DNA of 10,409 bases from Terriglobia bacterium (GTDB lineage: Bacteria > Acidobacteriota > Terriglobia > UBA7540): assembly GCA_030049455.1 (NCBI GenBank), contig JASIKV010000479.1, forward strand, positions 1-10,409, given 5' to 3'. Made by a program: the position numbers and the translations under genes. The stretch's first letter is position 1. Each line of letters begins with the position of its first letter. Of the stretch, positions 1 through 7,234 are shown one piece after another. The notes beneath the pieces are model-generated. The model saw only the letters and a program-made list of their open reading frames with translations, ran no database searches and was not told where the DNA came from.

Positions 1-876
1 TGCAGGATTTTTGTTTTCATAGTCAGTGTTGTAATCCCCAAAGGGCTTGTGAGGTCCCCAGATGAAATCCCGGTCGTTCTCCACAATGTCGGGCTGAAGC
101 TTGCGGACGTAGCGCTCCATTTCTTCGCCGTGAATGTCGATGCCCTCCGGCCAGTCGTAGCCGTCCCACCAGAGCAAGTCGACCTTGCCGTAGCGCGACA
201 GCAGTTCCCCCACCTGGTTTTTGACGTAATCATAAAACTGGTCAAAATATTTCTGAACTTCGGTGAGCGGCATATCAACGAATTTGGCGATTCCCAGCTT
301 CTGCGGATGCGAGTGGCGCATCTCCGCGTCGCGGTGCGGGAAGGCCCGATGCGGCCAGCCCGGCGGGTTGTAGTGCCAGTCGGTGGGGGAGTAATAAAGG
401 CCGACTTTCAGCCCGTGCTTCCGGCAGGATTCGACAAAGGGGCGAATCAAATCCCTGCCCTGCAGATGCTGCCGCGTACTGAAGTCACCGTACTCACTCG
501 GCCATAGCGCGTAACCATCATGATGGCGCGTGGTCAGGATGGCGTACTTGAAGCCCGAACGCACGGCGGCATCGAGCCACAAATCGGGATCATACTTCTG
601 CGGATTGAATTGATCGGCCAGCGCGTCGTACTTCGCCGGCGGCCAATAGGGATTGGGCTTGCCGGCGTCTTCGTACATGTCCCAGCTCAATTCGATTCCC
701 GCAACGCTGGAAATTCCCCAGTGAAGAAAGAGTCCGAGCCCTGCCTGGTGAAACCAGGGTTGAATGCGCCGGTGCGAGGGGCTTGAGTCCACCGGGAGGG
801 GGAATGAATTAGCCGTCGCAGCACGGGGCAGGCTTGCCGCCGCAGCAAGGCTTTGAATAAATTTTCGTCGATTCAT
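1..876 (-). CDS. alpha-L-fucosidase, GH29 family, Tat-exported, 3' end cut by window edge
   Basis: Likely hydrolyses terminal alpha-L-fucose from glycans outside the cytoplasm by the retaining GH29 mechanism. The 292 visible residues start at the ATG at 876. A Tat-like signal (NRRKFIQ, then an Ala-rich stretch, possible cleavage after ATA about residue 22) is followed by the GH29 signatures: WF..AGLGLFLHWG (41-53), TTRHHDGYALWPS (115-127), GLKVGLYYSPTDWHYN (155-170) and VDLLWWDG (232-239). By family comparison, D238 is the expected nucleophile. The reading frame is open to base 1; GH29 proteins are usually over 400 residues, so the acid/base region and C-terminus are missing only because of the window edge. 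It starts 21 bases after the UxuA-like stop and probably shares its transcript. No good Shine-Dalgarno is seen, so translation may be coupled. Fucosidase family is well supported; the natural substrate is unknown. Confidence 0.93.
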   Translation of the reverse strand, partial: MNRRKFIQSLAAAASLPRAATANSFPLPVDSSPSHRRIQPWFHQAGLGLFLHWGISSVAGIELSWDMYEDAGKPNPYWPPAKYDALADQFNPQKYDPDLWLDAAVRSGFKYAILTTRHHDGYALWPSEYGDFSTRQHLQGRDLIRPFVESCRKHGLKVGLYYSPTDWHYNPPGWPHRAFPHRDAEMRHSHPQKLGIAKFVDMPLTEVQKYFDQFYDYVKNQVGELLSRYGKVDLLWWDGYDWPEGIDIHGEEMERYVRKLQPDIVENDRDFIWGPHKPFGDYNTDYENKNPA

Positions 877-897
877 GAGGGATACCGGGAATGACCT

Positions 898-1989
898 TTA
901 GGAGTTTTCCTGTTCCAGAGCCTGAAGCAGCCCGCGAATATAACCGTAGCAGAATGCGAATGACTGCAATCCGCCCGGATCACTCGCGGCCTGGGGGACG
1001 TGGTCGGGCATCAGCAGATAAGGATAACCGACTTCCCTGTACACGCGCAGTGCTTTGACAAAGTTCACGTCGCCCTCGTCGGGATAGACCTCCTGAAAAT
1101 CGTTGCGATGGCCGCGAATATTCCGAAAATGTACGTTGAAGATTTTCTTGTGCGTCCCGAAGTAGCGGATCACATCAAAAATCTCACGTCCAGGATCATC
1201 GAGCATTTCTGAAACCGTGCCCTGACAGAAATTCAGGCCGTGAAAGGAGCTTTCCTGAATGGAAACGAATCTTTTCAGTCCATCGACCGTGCCCAGCACG
1301 CGCACGACGCCCTGATAACCCTCCGGCGGCACGCCTGGATCGTGGGGATGGCAGGCCATGCGAATCCTGTACTCATTAGCGACCGGAATCACGCGCTCGA
1401 GGAAATACGTGATGCGCTCCCAGAAGCGGTCGGCGTCCACGCGCCCGGCGCGGGTGAGCGGCGAATCGGGATGAGCCTCGGCCAGGCGCCACGTGCTGTA
1501 AGTCGCGTCACCGCGCCCCGGCGTGCGTCCCGTGCGCAGCACGCCCAGCAGCGACATGTTGTATTTGATGGAGGGAATGCCCGTCGCGGCGCAGTTGCGA
1601 ATGAGATTTTGAATCGCCTCGATGTCCCGGTCGCGCTCGGGACTCTCTGCCAGCACGATCGCGGGATGCGGCGTGTGATCTACGTGCGACGATTCCAGAA
1701 ATGGCGGCGCAACGCAGTCAATGGAAATTCCATTTTTGTCCGCCAAGTCACGCATCCGGTTGAGCTCGTCCGCGGTGGCATAGAGCCGGCCATCAGCAAT
1801 CTCCGGATATCCGCAAATGTTCCGCACGCCGTAGCGGGCAAGGTATTTCAAGTGTGTCTCATTCGTCGGCGCGCTCTGGCAGCCAAGCTTCATCAGCACG
1901 CGCCCAGCTTGATCTGCTCCGGCCCGCGCGTTGCGGCTTTCAAACGCCACTGCGGCGCCCGTTGAGGCGAGAAAATTTCGACGGTTCAT
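898..1989 (-). CDS. uxuA: mannonate dehydratase (UxuA) family protein with Tat-like signal
   Basis: UxuA dehydrates D-mannonate to 2-keto-3-deoxygluconate in hexuronate breakdown, using a divalent metal in a TIM barrel. The 363 residues carry the family signatures: CHPHDPG (213-219), RVLG..DGLKRFV.I.ES..HGLNFCQGT (230-258), KIFNVHFRNIRG (282-293), PDEGD (303-307), PDHVP (328-332) and GYIRGLL (349-355). H214, C255, H287 and D304 match the expected metal ligands. The N-terminus MNRRNFLASTGAAVAF is a Tat-like signal, unusual because classical UxuA (about 394 residues in E. coli) is cytoplasmic. The YN...DWTRT block of classical UxuA is changed here (YNMSLLGVLRTGRT, 143-156), so it may be a divergent paralogue acting on another sugar acid; the symbol denotes family only. 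A GGGGG stretch 7 bases before the ATG at 1989 is a weak ribosome site. The fucosidase follows directly. Confidence 0.85.
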   Translation of the reverse strand: MNRRNFLASTGAAVAFESRNARAGADQAGRVLMKLGCQSAPTNETHLKYLARYGVRNICGYPEIADGRLYATADELNRMRDLADKNGISIDCVAPPFLESSHVDHTPHPAIVLAESPERDRDIEAIQNLIRNCAATGIPSIKYNMSLLGVLRTGRTPGRGDATYSTWRLAEAHPDSPLTRAGRVDADRFWERITYFLERVIPVANEYRIRMACHPHDPGVPPEGYQGVVRVLGTVDGLKRFVSIQESSFHGLNFCQGTVSEMLDDPGREIFDVIRYFGTHKKIFNVHFRNIRGHRNDFQEVYPDEGDVNFVKALRVYREVGYPYLLMPDHVPQAASDPGGLQSFAFCYGYIRGLLQALEQENS

Positions 1990-2019
1990 GAGTCACGCCC
2001 CCATTCGATGCAGCGGACA

Positions 2020-2088
2020 GCGGGTAGCGGAGGATCAAATTACATACCGCAGAGTCGGGCAAAATACCCCCAATTCTGCGCTACCCGC
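2020..2088. repeat. nested inverted repeats upstream of the uxuA-like gene
   Basis: A perfect 10-bp inverted repeat (gcgggtagcg at 2020-2029, cgctacccgc at 2079-2088) flanks 49 bases. Inside it a second repeat (cgcaga at 2048-2053, tctgcg at 2075-2080) brackets a ggg...ccc pair (2057-2059 and 2067-2069). The two structures share bases 2079-2080, so they cannot both form fully. The block lies between the SnoaL-like stop and the UxuA-like start on the minus strand. It could be a terminator, leader structure or operator; there is no clear U tract. Confidence 0.4.
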
Positions 2089-2095
2089 ATGCTGC

Positions 2096-2599
2096 TTACT
2101 GCGTGATCCCGGCAACTTTCTGATAGAGGGCCCCATGGACAAGTTGGATTTGCCAGTCGCCATCTGCCGACTTCCTCGCCACGATGCTGGCCGTTCCCTT
2201 CACGGTCCTGGGCTGGTCCTGAACTGTTTCCGTCAGCTCGTAATTGAACGAAACCCATCCGGCGTCATCCCACATCTGGCTGTGGGTCGATGAGATTGCG
2301 ATCTGTTTCGGAGGCGTGGCGGTTACCAGCTTCCTGATCCAGGCCTGAGCCGGTGGGGCGTGACCATCTTCGTCCAGGTAGACGGCATCGGCCGCCAGTA
2401 ATTTTTGCAGGGTTGTAGCGTCCTGTTTGTTGATGGCCTCAACAAGCTTGTTTGCCAGGTCGAGCATGGGGCCGGAGGCCGGTGGAGTCCGCGGGCGCGC
2501 CCCAGCGCCGCCTGGGCCCGCAGTCGGCTGCTGAGCAAACAAGCACGCACACGCGAGCACGGGAATAAGCGATGTAAAAACCCATTTTGCTTTTTTCAT
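2096..2599 (-). CDS. exported SnoaL/DUF4440-like (NTF2 fold) protein
   Basis: A 167-residue protein with a cleavable signal peptide (MKKAKWVFTSLIPVLACACLFAQ, likely cleaved near residues 22-23) and a Pro/Gly/Ala-rich linker to about residue 43. One NTF2-like domain follows: the helical segment LVEAINKQDATTLQKLLAADAVYLDEDG (52-79), WIRKL (87-91) and the closing beta strands VSFNYELTETV (116-126), GTASIVARKSADGDWQIQLVH (135-155). This pattern is typical of DUF4440/SnoaL-like proteins, a fold used for small-ligand binding or catalysis; no catalytic residues can be assigned. The ATG at 2599 is preferred over one 48 bases upstream because AAAGGAGA lies just before it and a signal peptide begins there. 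Cysteines at 17 and 19 make a lipoprotein conceivable, but the lipobox is poor. The first gene of the leftward series; function unknown. Confidence 0.75.
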   Translation of the reverse strand: MKKAKWVFTSLIPVLACACLFAQQPTAGPGGAGARPRTPPASGPMLDLANKLVEAINKQDATTLQKLLAADAVYLDEDGHAPPAQAWIRKLVTATPPKQIAISSTHSQMWDDAGWVSFNYELTETVQDQPRTVKGTASIVARKSADGDWQIQLVHGALYQKVAGITQ

Positions 2600-2602
2600 A
2601 AG

Positions 2603-2610
2603 TCTCCTTT
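2603..2610 (-). promoter_or_regulatory. Shine-Dalgarno site deciding the start at 2599
   Basis: On the minus strand AAAGGAGA ends three bases before the ATG, with the AGGAG core four bases away. It is the strongest ribosome site on this strand of the window and favours the ATG at 2599 over the upstream in-frame ATG at 2647, which sits inside a palindrome. Confidence 0.75.
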
Positions 2611-2630
2611 TATTCCATTGAAGTTCTGGG

Positions 2631-2648
2631 CATGCGTCGCGACGCATG
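2631..2648. repeat. perfect 18-bp palindrome
   Basis: CATGCGTCGCGACGCATG is identical to its reverse complement, and beyond one mismatched pair it is flanked by GG on the left and CC on the right. It sits 32 bases upstream of the SnoaL-like start, in the likely 5' leader or promoter. With no loop it suits a dimeric DNA-binding protein better than an RNA hairpin. It could also be a copy of a dispersed repeat; a single window cannot tell. Confidence 0.6.
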
Positions 2649-2892
2649 GCCGCCGCAACGAAACGTCATTCATATCATAATCAAGTGCCAGAGTTACCAT
2701 CGGCGTTTACTTTGCCCCTAGGTCCTCCTCAGCGGGCGGGCCCTCAGCATGCCCTCCACACTCTCGCCCGTGTCCTTGTCGCCTCGTATGATATTGGGCG
2801 CAACCCAGGTGTAACGCCGCGTGCAGGTAATGATTCCAAAGCGAATTTATGACTCTCATTGGCCCGCAGTCAAGGATGTAAAAAAAGTTAAG

Positions 2893-2921
2893 TTTAGAAG
2901 TAACGCGCCATATTGTAAAAT
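2893..2921 (+). promoter_or_regulatory. sigma-70-like promoter for the DUF5666 gene
   Basis: TTTAGA (2893-2898, four of six bases matching TTGACA) and TAAAAT (2916-2921, five of six matching TATAAT) are separated by 17 bases in an A/T-rich stretch unlike the surrounding sequence. Transcription would start near 2928, giving a short leader. A small inverted repeat CTAAA...TTTAG (2925-2938) lies between the -10 and the ribosome site. Confidence 0.45.
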
Positions 2922-2936
2922 CGTCTAAAAATATTT

Positions 2937-2943
2937 AGGGGAG
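2937..2943 (+). promoter_or_regulatory. ribosome binding site favouring a GTG start at 2950
   Basis: AGGGGAG runs directly into an ATG at 2944, leaving no spacer, but lies six bases before an in-frame GTG at 2950. Normal spacing therefore supports GTG as the true start. Confidence 0.6.
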
Positions 2944-2949
2944 ATGTCT

Positions 2950-4167
2950 GTGAAAAACGTAAGCTCCGTATTTCTAACAGTTATAGCAAGTCTTCTGCTG
3001 GCAGGCAGCTCGGCATCAAGCCTTGCTGCGATGCAGAATCCATCCTCGGCCCCGGCTGCCAAGGCTGTGGGTGACGTAAAATCGATTTCGCCCGGCCACT
3101 TGGTCCTGCACACGGACAAAGGTGATGTGCAGGTGACGCTTCCTGACGCTGTAAGGGTGTTGCGAGGGTCGAAGGACTTGAAAACGACCACTCCTATAAC
3201 GGTGGGGGACATCGTGGTGGGCGACCGGGCTGTGGTCCTGGGTCACCTTGGCGACGATCAGCAGACCATTCAAGCTTTGCGCGTGGTGGTGATGACGCGC
3301 GCGGACATTTCCGGCGTTCACGAAGCCGAGGTGCGGGACTGGCAAACCCGCGGAATCGAAGGTGTGGTGAAAGAAGTGGATCCGGACAAGCAGCAATTCA
3401 CCATCGCTGTGCCCAACCGTCCGCCGACTCCGGGAAACCTGACGCATCCTGTCATTCTGACGACGACTGCAAAAACCGTTTTTGTTCGATACGCACCCAA
3501 CTCCATCAAATTTGAAGATGCCCAAGCCAGCAACTTTGCGGGAATCAAGATTGGGGACCAGTTGCGCGCCCTGGGTGCGGCGAACGACGACAAAACCCAA
3601 TACGCTGCGGAAGAAATTGTTTCCGGAACATTTCACAACATCGGCGCAACGATTATCTCGGTTGATACGGACTCAAACACCCTGACCGTAAAGAATCTTT
3701 CCACCAACAAACCGCTCGTGGTGCACGCGGGGGCCGACTGCAAAATGCGCCAACTCTCTGAAGCTATGGCCCAGAGGATCGCCGGGCTAAGTACGGGGAC
3801 CGTGATGGCAAGGCCCGGTGGCGGTGGTCCTCCCGGAAGCGGTGGGGGCGGTCCCCCCGGAGGCGGGGGAGGGATGGGCGCAGGCATGCGCTCCGGAGGC
3901 CCAGGCGGTGGCGGAGGCATGGGCCGCGACTTCAATCAGGCGCTCGAGTTTATGCCGACCTTTAAGCTCGCCGATCTTACTCGTGGTGAGCCCGTTGTTA
4001 TATTCAGTTCCGAGGGGGCAAACCCCTCAGAAGTAACTGCCCTTTATATTCTTACTGGCGTCGAACCGATTCTCGCCGCTCAACCCAAGGGTGGCGGTGA
4101 TGTAAACCTCGGTAGCTGGAACCTCAGTTCCGGCGGCGGAGGCGATTCAGGTGGTGGGGAACCTTAG
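2950..4167 (+). CDS. exported DUF5666-type beta-domain protein with Gly/Pro-rich insert
   Basis: A 405-residue protein read from GTG (407 from the ATG at 2944, which lacks ribosome-site spacing). A signal peptide (MKNVSSVFLTVIASLLLAG..., likely cleaved after about residue 27) precedes three beta-rich modules of the DUF5666 kind: about 39-115 (GDVKSISPGHLVLHTDKGDVQV...), 136-226 (GIEGVVKEVDPDKQQFTIAV...) and a third from 227 (GATIISVDTDSNTLTVKN...) to about 372. The third is interrupted by a Gly/Pro/Met-rich stretch (289-325) containing two copies of GGGGPPG, and seems to resume at FMPTFKLADLTRGEPVVIF. The C-terminus is again Gly/Ser-rich. No catalytic residues are seen. The protein should act in the periplasm or at the outer membrane. 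The receptor gene follows 122 bases on in the same direction with no obvious terminator between, so co-expression is likely. The DUF5666 assignment is by pattern and moderately sure; biochemical role unknown. Confidence 0.78.
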   Translation: MKNVSSVFLTVIASLLLAGSSASSLAAMQNPSSAPAAKAVGDVKSISPGHLVLHTDKGDVQVTLPDAVRVLRGSKDLKTTTPITVGDIVVGDRAVVLGHLGDDQQTIQALRVVVMTRADISGVHEAEVRDWQTRGIEGVVKEVDPDKQQFTIAVPNRPPTPGNLTHPVILTTTAKTVFVRYAPNSIKFEDAQASNFAGIKIGDQLRALGAANDDKTQYAAEEIVSGTFHNIGATIISVDTDSNTLTVKNLSTNKPLVVHAGADCKMRQLSEAMAQRIAGLSTGTVMARPGGGGPPGSGGGGPPGGGGGMGAGMRSGGPGGGGGMGRDFNQALEFMPTFKLADLTRGEPVVIFSSEGANPSEVTALYILTGVEPILAAQPKGGGDVNLGSWNLSSGGGGDSGGGEP

Positions 4168-4189
4168 CTTCCTCTGAAAGCCACGTCAG

Positions 4190-4234
4190 GCGAGATTTTT
4201 GCAAGGACTTCGGGGGCGACCCGCAAGCTCTCGC
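4190..4234 (+). other. possible leader hairpin between the DUF5666 gene and the receptor gene
   Basis: gcgaga (4190-4195) pairs with tctcgc (4229-4234), and inside them ttgc (4199-4202) pairs with gcaa (4223-4226). It lies about 55 bases before the receptor start and could modulate read-through or translation. The stems are short and the pairing may be chance. Confidence 0.2.
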
Positions 4235-4275
4235 TACGGGAATTAATGCGGCAAATATCCGAAATCATCGCTCTC

Positions 4276-4281
4276 GAGGAG
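4276..4281 (+). promoter_or_regulatory. ribosome binding site for a TTG start
   Basis: GAGGAG lies eight bases before the TTG at 4290. A GTG at 4302 is the nearest in-frame alternative but is 20 bases from the site and would remove the charged start of the signal peptide. Confidence 0.65.
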
Positions 4282-4289
4282 AAATCGAC

Positions 4290-7169
4290 TTGCTACAAAA
4301 AGTGCTCGTTGTTCTGTTTGGAATACTGCTTTCAATTCTTACTCTTCCTGCTTTAATCCTTGCACAAACTTCCCATCCCCAAGTTGCGGGGGGGAGCTTG
4401 CGCGGCCAGGTGCTTGACCCTTCAGGCGCTGCGGTGCCGGCGATAAATGTCACGTTAACGGGGCCGGGCGGCGCCAAGACGGCGCAAACGGATGCGCAGG
4501 GCAACTACGTCATCCGCAACCTCGCGCCGGGCTCCTACACGCTCACCGTCACCTTGAAGGGATTCGAGAATTTTGTGAAGCCGGGAATCACGATTGCCCG
4601 CGGCCAGTCGCAGACCGTCAACGCCCAGCTTGAGGTGGCGGTGGAAAAGCAGCAGATCACCGTGACGGAGGAGAACACCAATAAGGTCAGCGTCAACCCG
4701 GAGGAAAATGCCAGCCAGTTGGTGATCTCCGGAAAGGACCTGGAATCGCTCTCCGACGACCCCGATGAGTTGCAATCCGAACTTGAAGCCCTGGCCGGAC
4801 CTTCCGCGGGTCCGAACGGCGGCCAGATTTACATCGACGGATTTACGGGCGGCCAGTTGCCTCCCAAGTCTTCCATTCGCGAGATTCGGGTCAATCAAAA
4901 CCCCTTCTCCGCCCAATACGACACGCTCGGATACGGAAGAATCGAAATTCTGACGAAGCCGGGCACGGATAAACTCCACGGGCAGGCCTTTGTGGACGGC
5001 AACGATGAGGCGTTCAATACACGAAATCCCTATGCCGCGGAAATTCCCGGCTACCACTCTGAGTTGTACAGCGGAAATGTGGGCGGGCCGCTCAACAAGA
5101 AAACTTCGTTCTTCTTCGACACGCAGCGCCGCGACATTGAAGACGAGGCCATTGTGAACGCCATCACGCTCGACTCGAATTTCAATCCCACAGCGTTTGT
5201 CCAGACCGTGCCCACGCCCCAGATTCAGACGGAAATCGGTCCGCGAATCGACACGCAATTCGGCAACAACAATACCTTCAGTTTCCGCTACCATCTCTGG
5301 GAAAACAGCCAGGTGAATCCCGGCGTCGGACAGTTCACTCTCCCCTCCGAGGGCTACAGCACGAGCGAGAGGTTCCAAAGCTTTCAGTTCAGCGACGCCC
5401 AGGTCATCAACGAGAAGGCGGTGACGGAACTCCGCTTCCGCTTTTACCGCGACGCCTCTCAATTGATACCGGAAAACTCTCAGCCTTCCGTCTCCGTCAC
5501 CGGCGCCTTCACCGGCGGCGGATACGGTGGCGGCGCCAATTATACGACCGAGGAGAATTATGAACTCCAGGATTACACCTCAGTCTCGTTGAAGAAAAAT
5601 TATTTGAAGTTCGGGTTTCGGCTGCGGGATGAGCCGGAATCCTCCACCTCCACCTCGGATTTCAGCGGTTCGTTCACTTTTGCCTCCATTCAGGCCTACC
5701 AGATTACCGAGGAGGGCCTGAATGCGGGTTTGACGCCCGCCCAGATTCAGACCAACGGCGGAGGCGCCAGCCTTTTCTCACTTACAGCCGGCAATCCGTT
5801 TGTTTCGGTACCGTACTTTGACGTTGAGCCCTACGTGGAAGACGATTGGAAGGCGCGGCCCAACCTGACCCTCAGTGGCGGTCTACGTTTTGAAACACAG
5901 GATCACATCCGCGACCACGCCGACTTCGCTCCGCGTATCGGGTTTGCGTGGGGCCTGGGAAACGGCAAATCCACCAAGACTGTGCTTCGCGGCGGTTTTG
6001 GCATGTTCTACGACCGCTACAACGAAAGTTACGTGCTGAATACTTTACGCTACAACGGCATCAACCAGGAGCAATACACGGTTCTCTCACCCACATTCTT
6101 CCCCAATATTCCGCCCGTCAGCACACTGGCAGCAAGCCTGGCTTCACCCACGATTTATCAGACGGATCCCAATCTTCGCACACCCTACACCATGCAATCA
6201 GGATTGGGCCTCGAGCGCCAATTGACCAAGAAGCTGACCGCCTCGATTACTTATCTCAATACTCACGGCTTGCATCAATTGATCGTGCGCAATATCAATG
6301 CGCCCGATCCCGCGGATCCGGCCGATGCCCGCCCCAATAGCAGCTTTTCAAACCTGTACCAGTACGAATCCGCGGGCCTCTACAATCAGAACCAGATGAT
6401 CGCAAATTTTAATGTCCGTGGGTCCAAGGTGTCCCTCTTCGGCTTCTACACGTTGAGCTTTGCCAACAGTAATTCCCTCGGCCCCGGCAATTTCCCAATG
6501 GACCAATACGATCTGGATGAGGACTACGGCCGGGCGGCATACGACGTGCGGAATCGCCTTTTCTTGGGCGGGAGTTGGAATTTGCCCAAGGGATTCCAAA
6601 TCTTCCCGTTCATGGTTGCAAACTCCGCCGCGCCTTTCAATATCACGACAGGCGAGGATTTGAATGGGGACACGATCTTCAACCAACGGCCCACATTTGC
6701 CTCAAGCCTGTCCAACCCTGCAAACGTTGTGGACACCCGATGGGGCAGGTTTGACACGGTTCCCGTCCCCGGTGAGACCTACATTCCGCTCAATTATGGC
6801 GAAGGATTCGGCCAGTTCACGGCCAACCTCCGCCTGAGCAAGACGATTGGATTCGGCAAAGAAGCCGGCGGATCGGTTGGCGGCGGGGGCGGAGGCGGAT
6901 ACCACGGCCACGGCCTGGGCGGCGGTGGTTTGAGCAGCATAGGGGCGGGCGGCGGCTCAATGTTTGGCGGAGGCGCTTCCACGGGCCGCCGCTACAACCT
7001 GACCTTCAGCATCTCCGCGCGCAACCTGTTCAATAATGCCAATGACGCTTCTCCGGTCGGCGTTCTGAGTTCACCTTATTTCGGCCGCCCCATCGCGTTA
7101 CAAGGCGGATTTTTTTCGAGCAACGCCGCAAATCGCAGAATCGATTTCCAGGTGCGCTTTAACTTCTAG
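4290..7169 (+). CDS. Oar-like TonB-dependent outer-membrane receptor
   Basis: A 959-residue outer-membrane beta-barrel protein that probably imports or binds a large substrate using TonB energy. The signal peptide (1 to about 26, ending LILAQ) is followed by a carboxypeptidase-regulatory-like domain (about 36-116: LRGQVLDPSGAAVP...TDAQGNYVIRNLAPGSYTLTV), a plug-like region (about 125-225, including GGQIYIDGF and SIREIRVNQNPFSAQYDTLGYGRIEILTKPGTDKLHG), and a long run of alternating beta strands ending RRIDFQVRFNF, with the C-terminal Phe typical of barrel assembly. Acidobacterial Oar-like proteins are often 1,000-1,200 residues, so this one is compact. A Gly/His-rich stretch (860-897, including GYHGHGLGGGG) sits just before the last strands, probably in an exposed loop. 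No clear TonB box is seen. It starts at TTG behind a good ribosome site. The substrate cannot be read from sequence; nearby sugar enzymes make a glycan plausible but unproved. Confidence 0.9.
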   Translation: MLQKVLVVLFGILLSILTLPALILAQTSHPQVAGGSLRGQVLDPSGAAVPAINVTLTGPGGAKTAQTDAQGNYVIRNLAPGSYTLTVTLKGFENFVKPGITIARGQSQTVNAQLEVAVEKQQITVTEENTNKVSVNPEENASQLVISGKDLESLSDDPDELQSELEALAGPSAGPNGGQIYIDGFTGGQLPPKSSIREIRVNQNPFSAQYDTLGYGRIEILTKPGTDKLHGQAFVDGNDEAFNTRNPYAAEIPGYHSELYSGNVGGPLNKKTSFFFDTQRRDIEDEAIVNAITLDSNFNPTAFVQTVPTPQIQTEIGPRIDTQFGNNNTFSFRYHLWENSQVNPGVGQFTLPSEGYSTSERFQSFQFSDAQVINEKAVTELRFRFYRDASQLIPENSQPSVSVTGAFTGGGYGGGANYTTEENYELQDYTSVSLKKNYLKFGFRLRDEPESSTSTSDFSGSFTFASIQAYQITEEGLNAGLTPAQIQTNGGGASLFSLTAGNPFVSVPYFDVEPYVEDDWKARPNLTLSGGLRFETQDHIRDHADFAPRIGFAWGLGNGKSTKTVLRGGFGMFYDRYNESYVLNTLRYNGINQEQYTVLSPTFFPNIPPVSTLAASLASPTIYQTDPNLRTPYTMQSGLGLERQLTKKLTASITYLNTHGLHQLIVRNINAPDPADPADARPNSSFSNLYQYESAGLYNQNQMIANFNVRGSKVSLFGFYTLSFANSNSLGPGNFPMDQYDLDEDYGRAAYDVRNRLFLGGSWNLPKGFQIFPFMVANSAAPFNITTGEDLNGDTIFNQRPTFASSLSNPANVVDTRWGRFDTVPVPGETYIPLNYGEGFGQFTANLRLSKTIGFGKEAGGSVGGGGGGGYHGHGLGGGGLSSIGAGGGSMFGGGASTGRRYNLTFSISARNLFNNANDASPVGVLSSPYFGRPIALQGGFFSSNAANRRIDFQVRFNF

Positions 7170-7186
7170 CACACCCTTACCTCTCA

Positions 7187-7234
7187 GCCAGGCAGGATCA
7201 ACCCAGATGGCTTCACCCTGCCTGGCGTTTCCTT
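7187..7234 (+). terminator. hairpin terminator after the receptor gene
   Basis: A perfect 10-bp stem (gccaggcagg 7187-7196, cctgcctggc 7217-7226) with a 20-base loop begins 17 bases after the receptor stop and is followed by gtttcctt, a broken T tract. Position and stem strength fit intrinsic termination; the imperfect T tract and long loop make it weaker than a textbook case. Confidence 0.6.

Larger units (their letters stand above)
2600..2949. other. divergent intergenic region
   Basis: About 350 bases separate the divergently read SnoaL-like and DUF5666-like genes. It holds the leftward ribosome site, an 18-bp palindrome (2631-2648), and at its right end an A/T-rich promoter and ribosome site for the rightward gene. 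Between about 2690 and 2870 I see only GC-rich sequence with no gene having a start signal or recognisable product. No RNA gene is recognised. Confidence 0.6.

Noticed and set aside
49..786. Two plus-strand open frames opposite the fucosidase
   Set aside because: The minus strand carries all GH29 motifs in one uninterrupted frame across the region, so these are shadows.
1240..1965. A 241-codon open frame on the plus strand, opposite the UxuA-like gene
   Set aside because: The opposite strand encodes a well-conserved protein. This frame has no recognisable domain or ribosome site and is typical of antisense openness in GC-rich genes.
2600..2647. A 16-codon upstream extension of the SnoaL-like gene from an ATG at 2647
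   Set aside because: It would place the ribosome site and palindrome inside the gene and bury the signal peptide; the ATG at 2599 has AAAGGAGA just before it.
4455..5462. A 335-codon open frame on the minus strand, inside the receptor gene
   Set aside because: It lies opposite clear receptor coding sequence. Its product is Arg/Val/Gly-rich without motifs, a usual shadow pattern.
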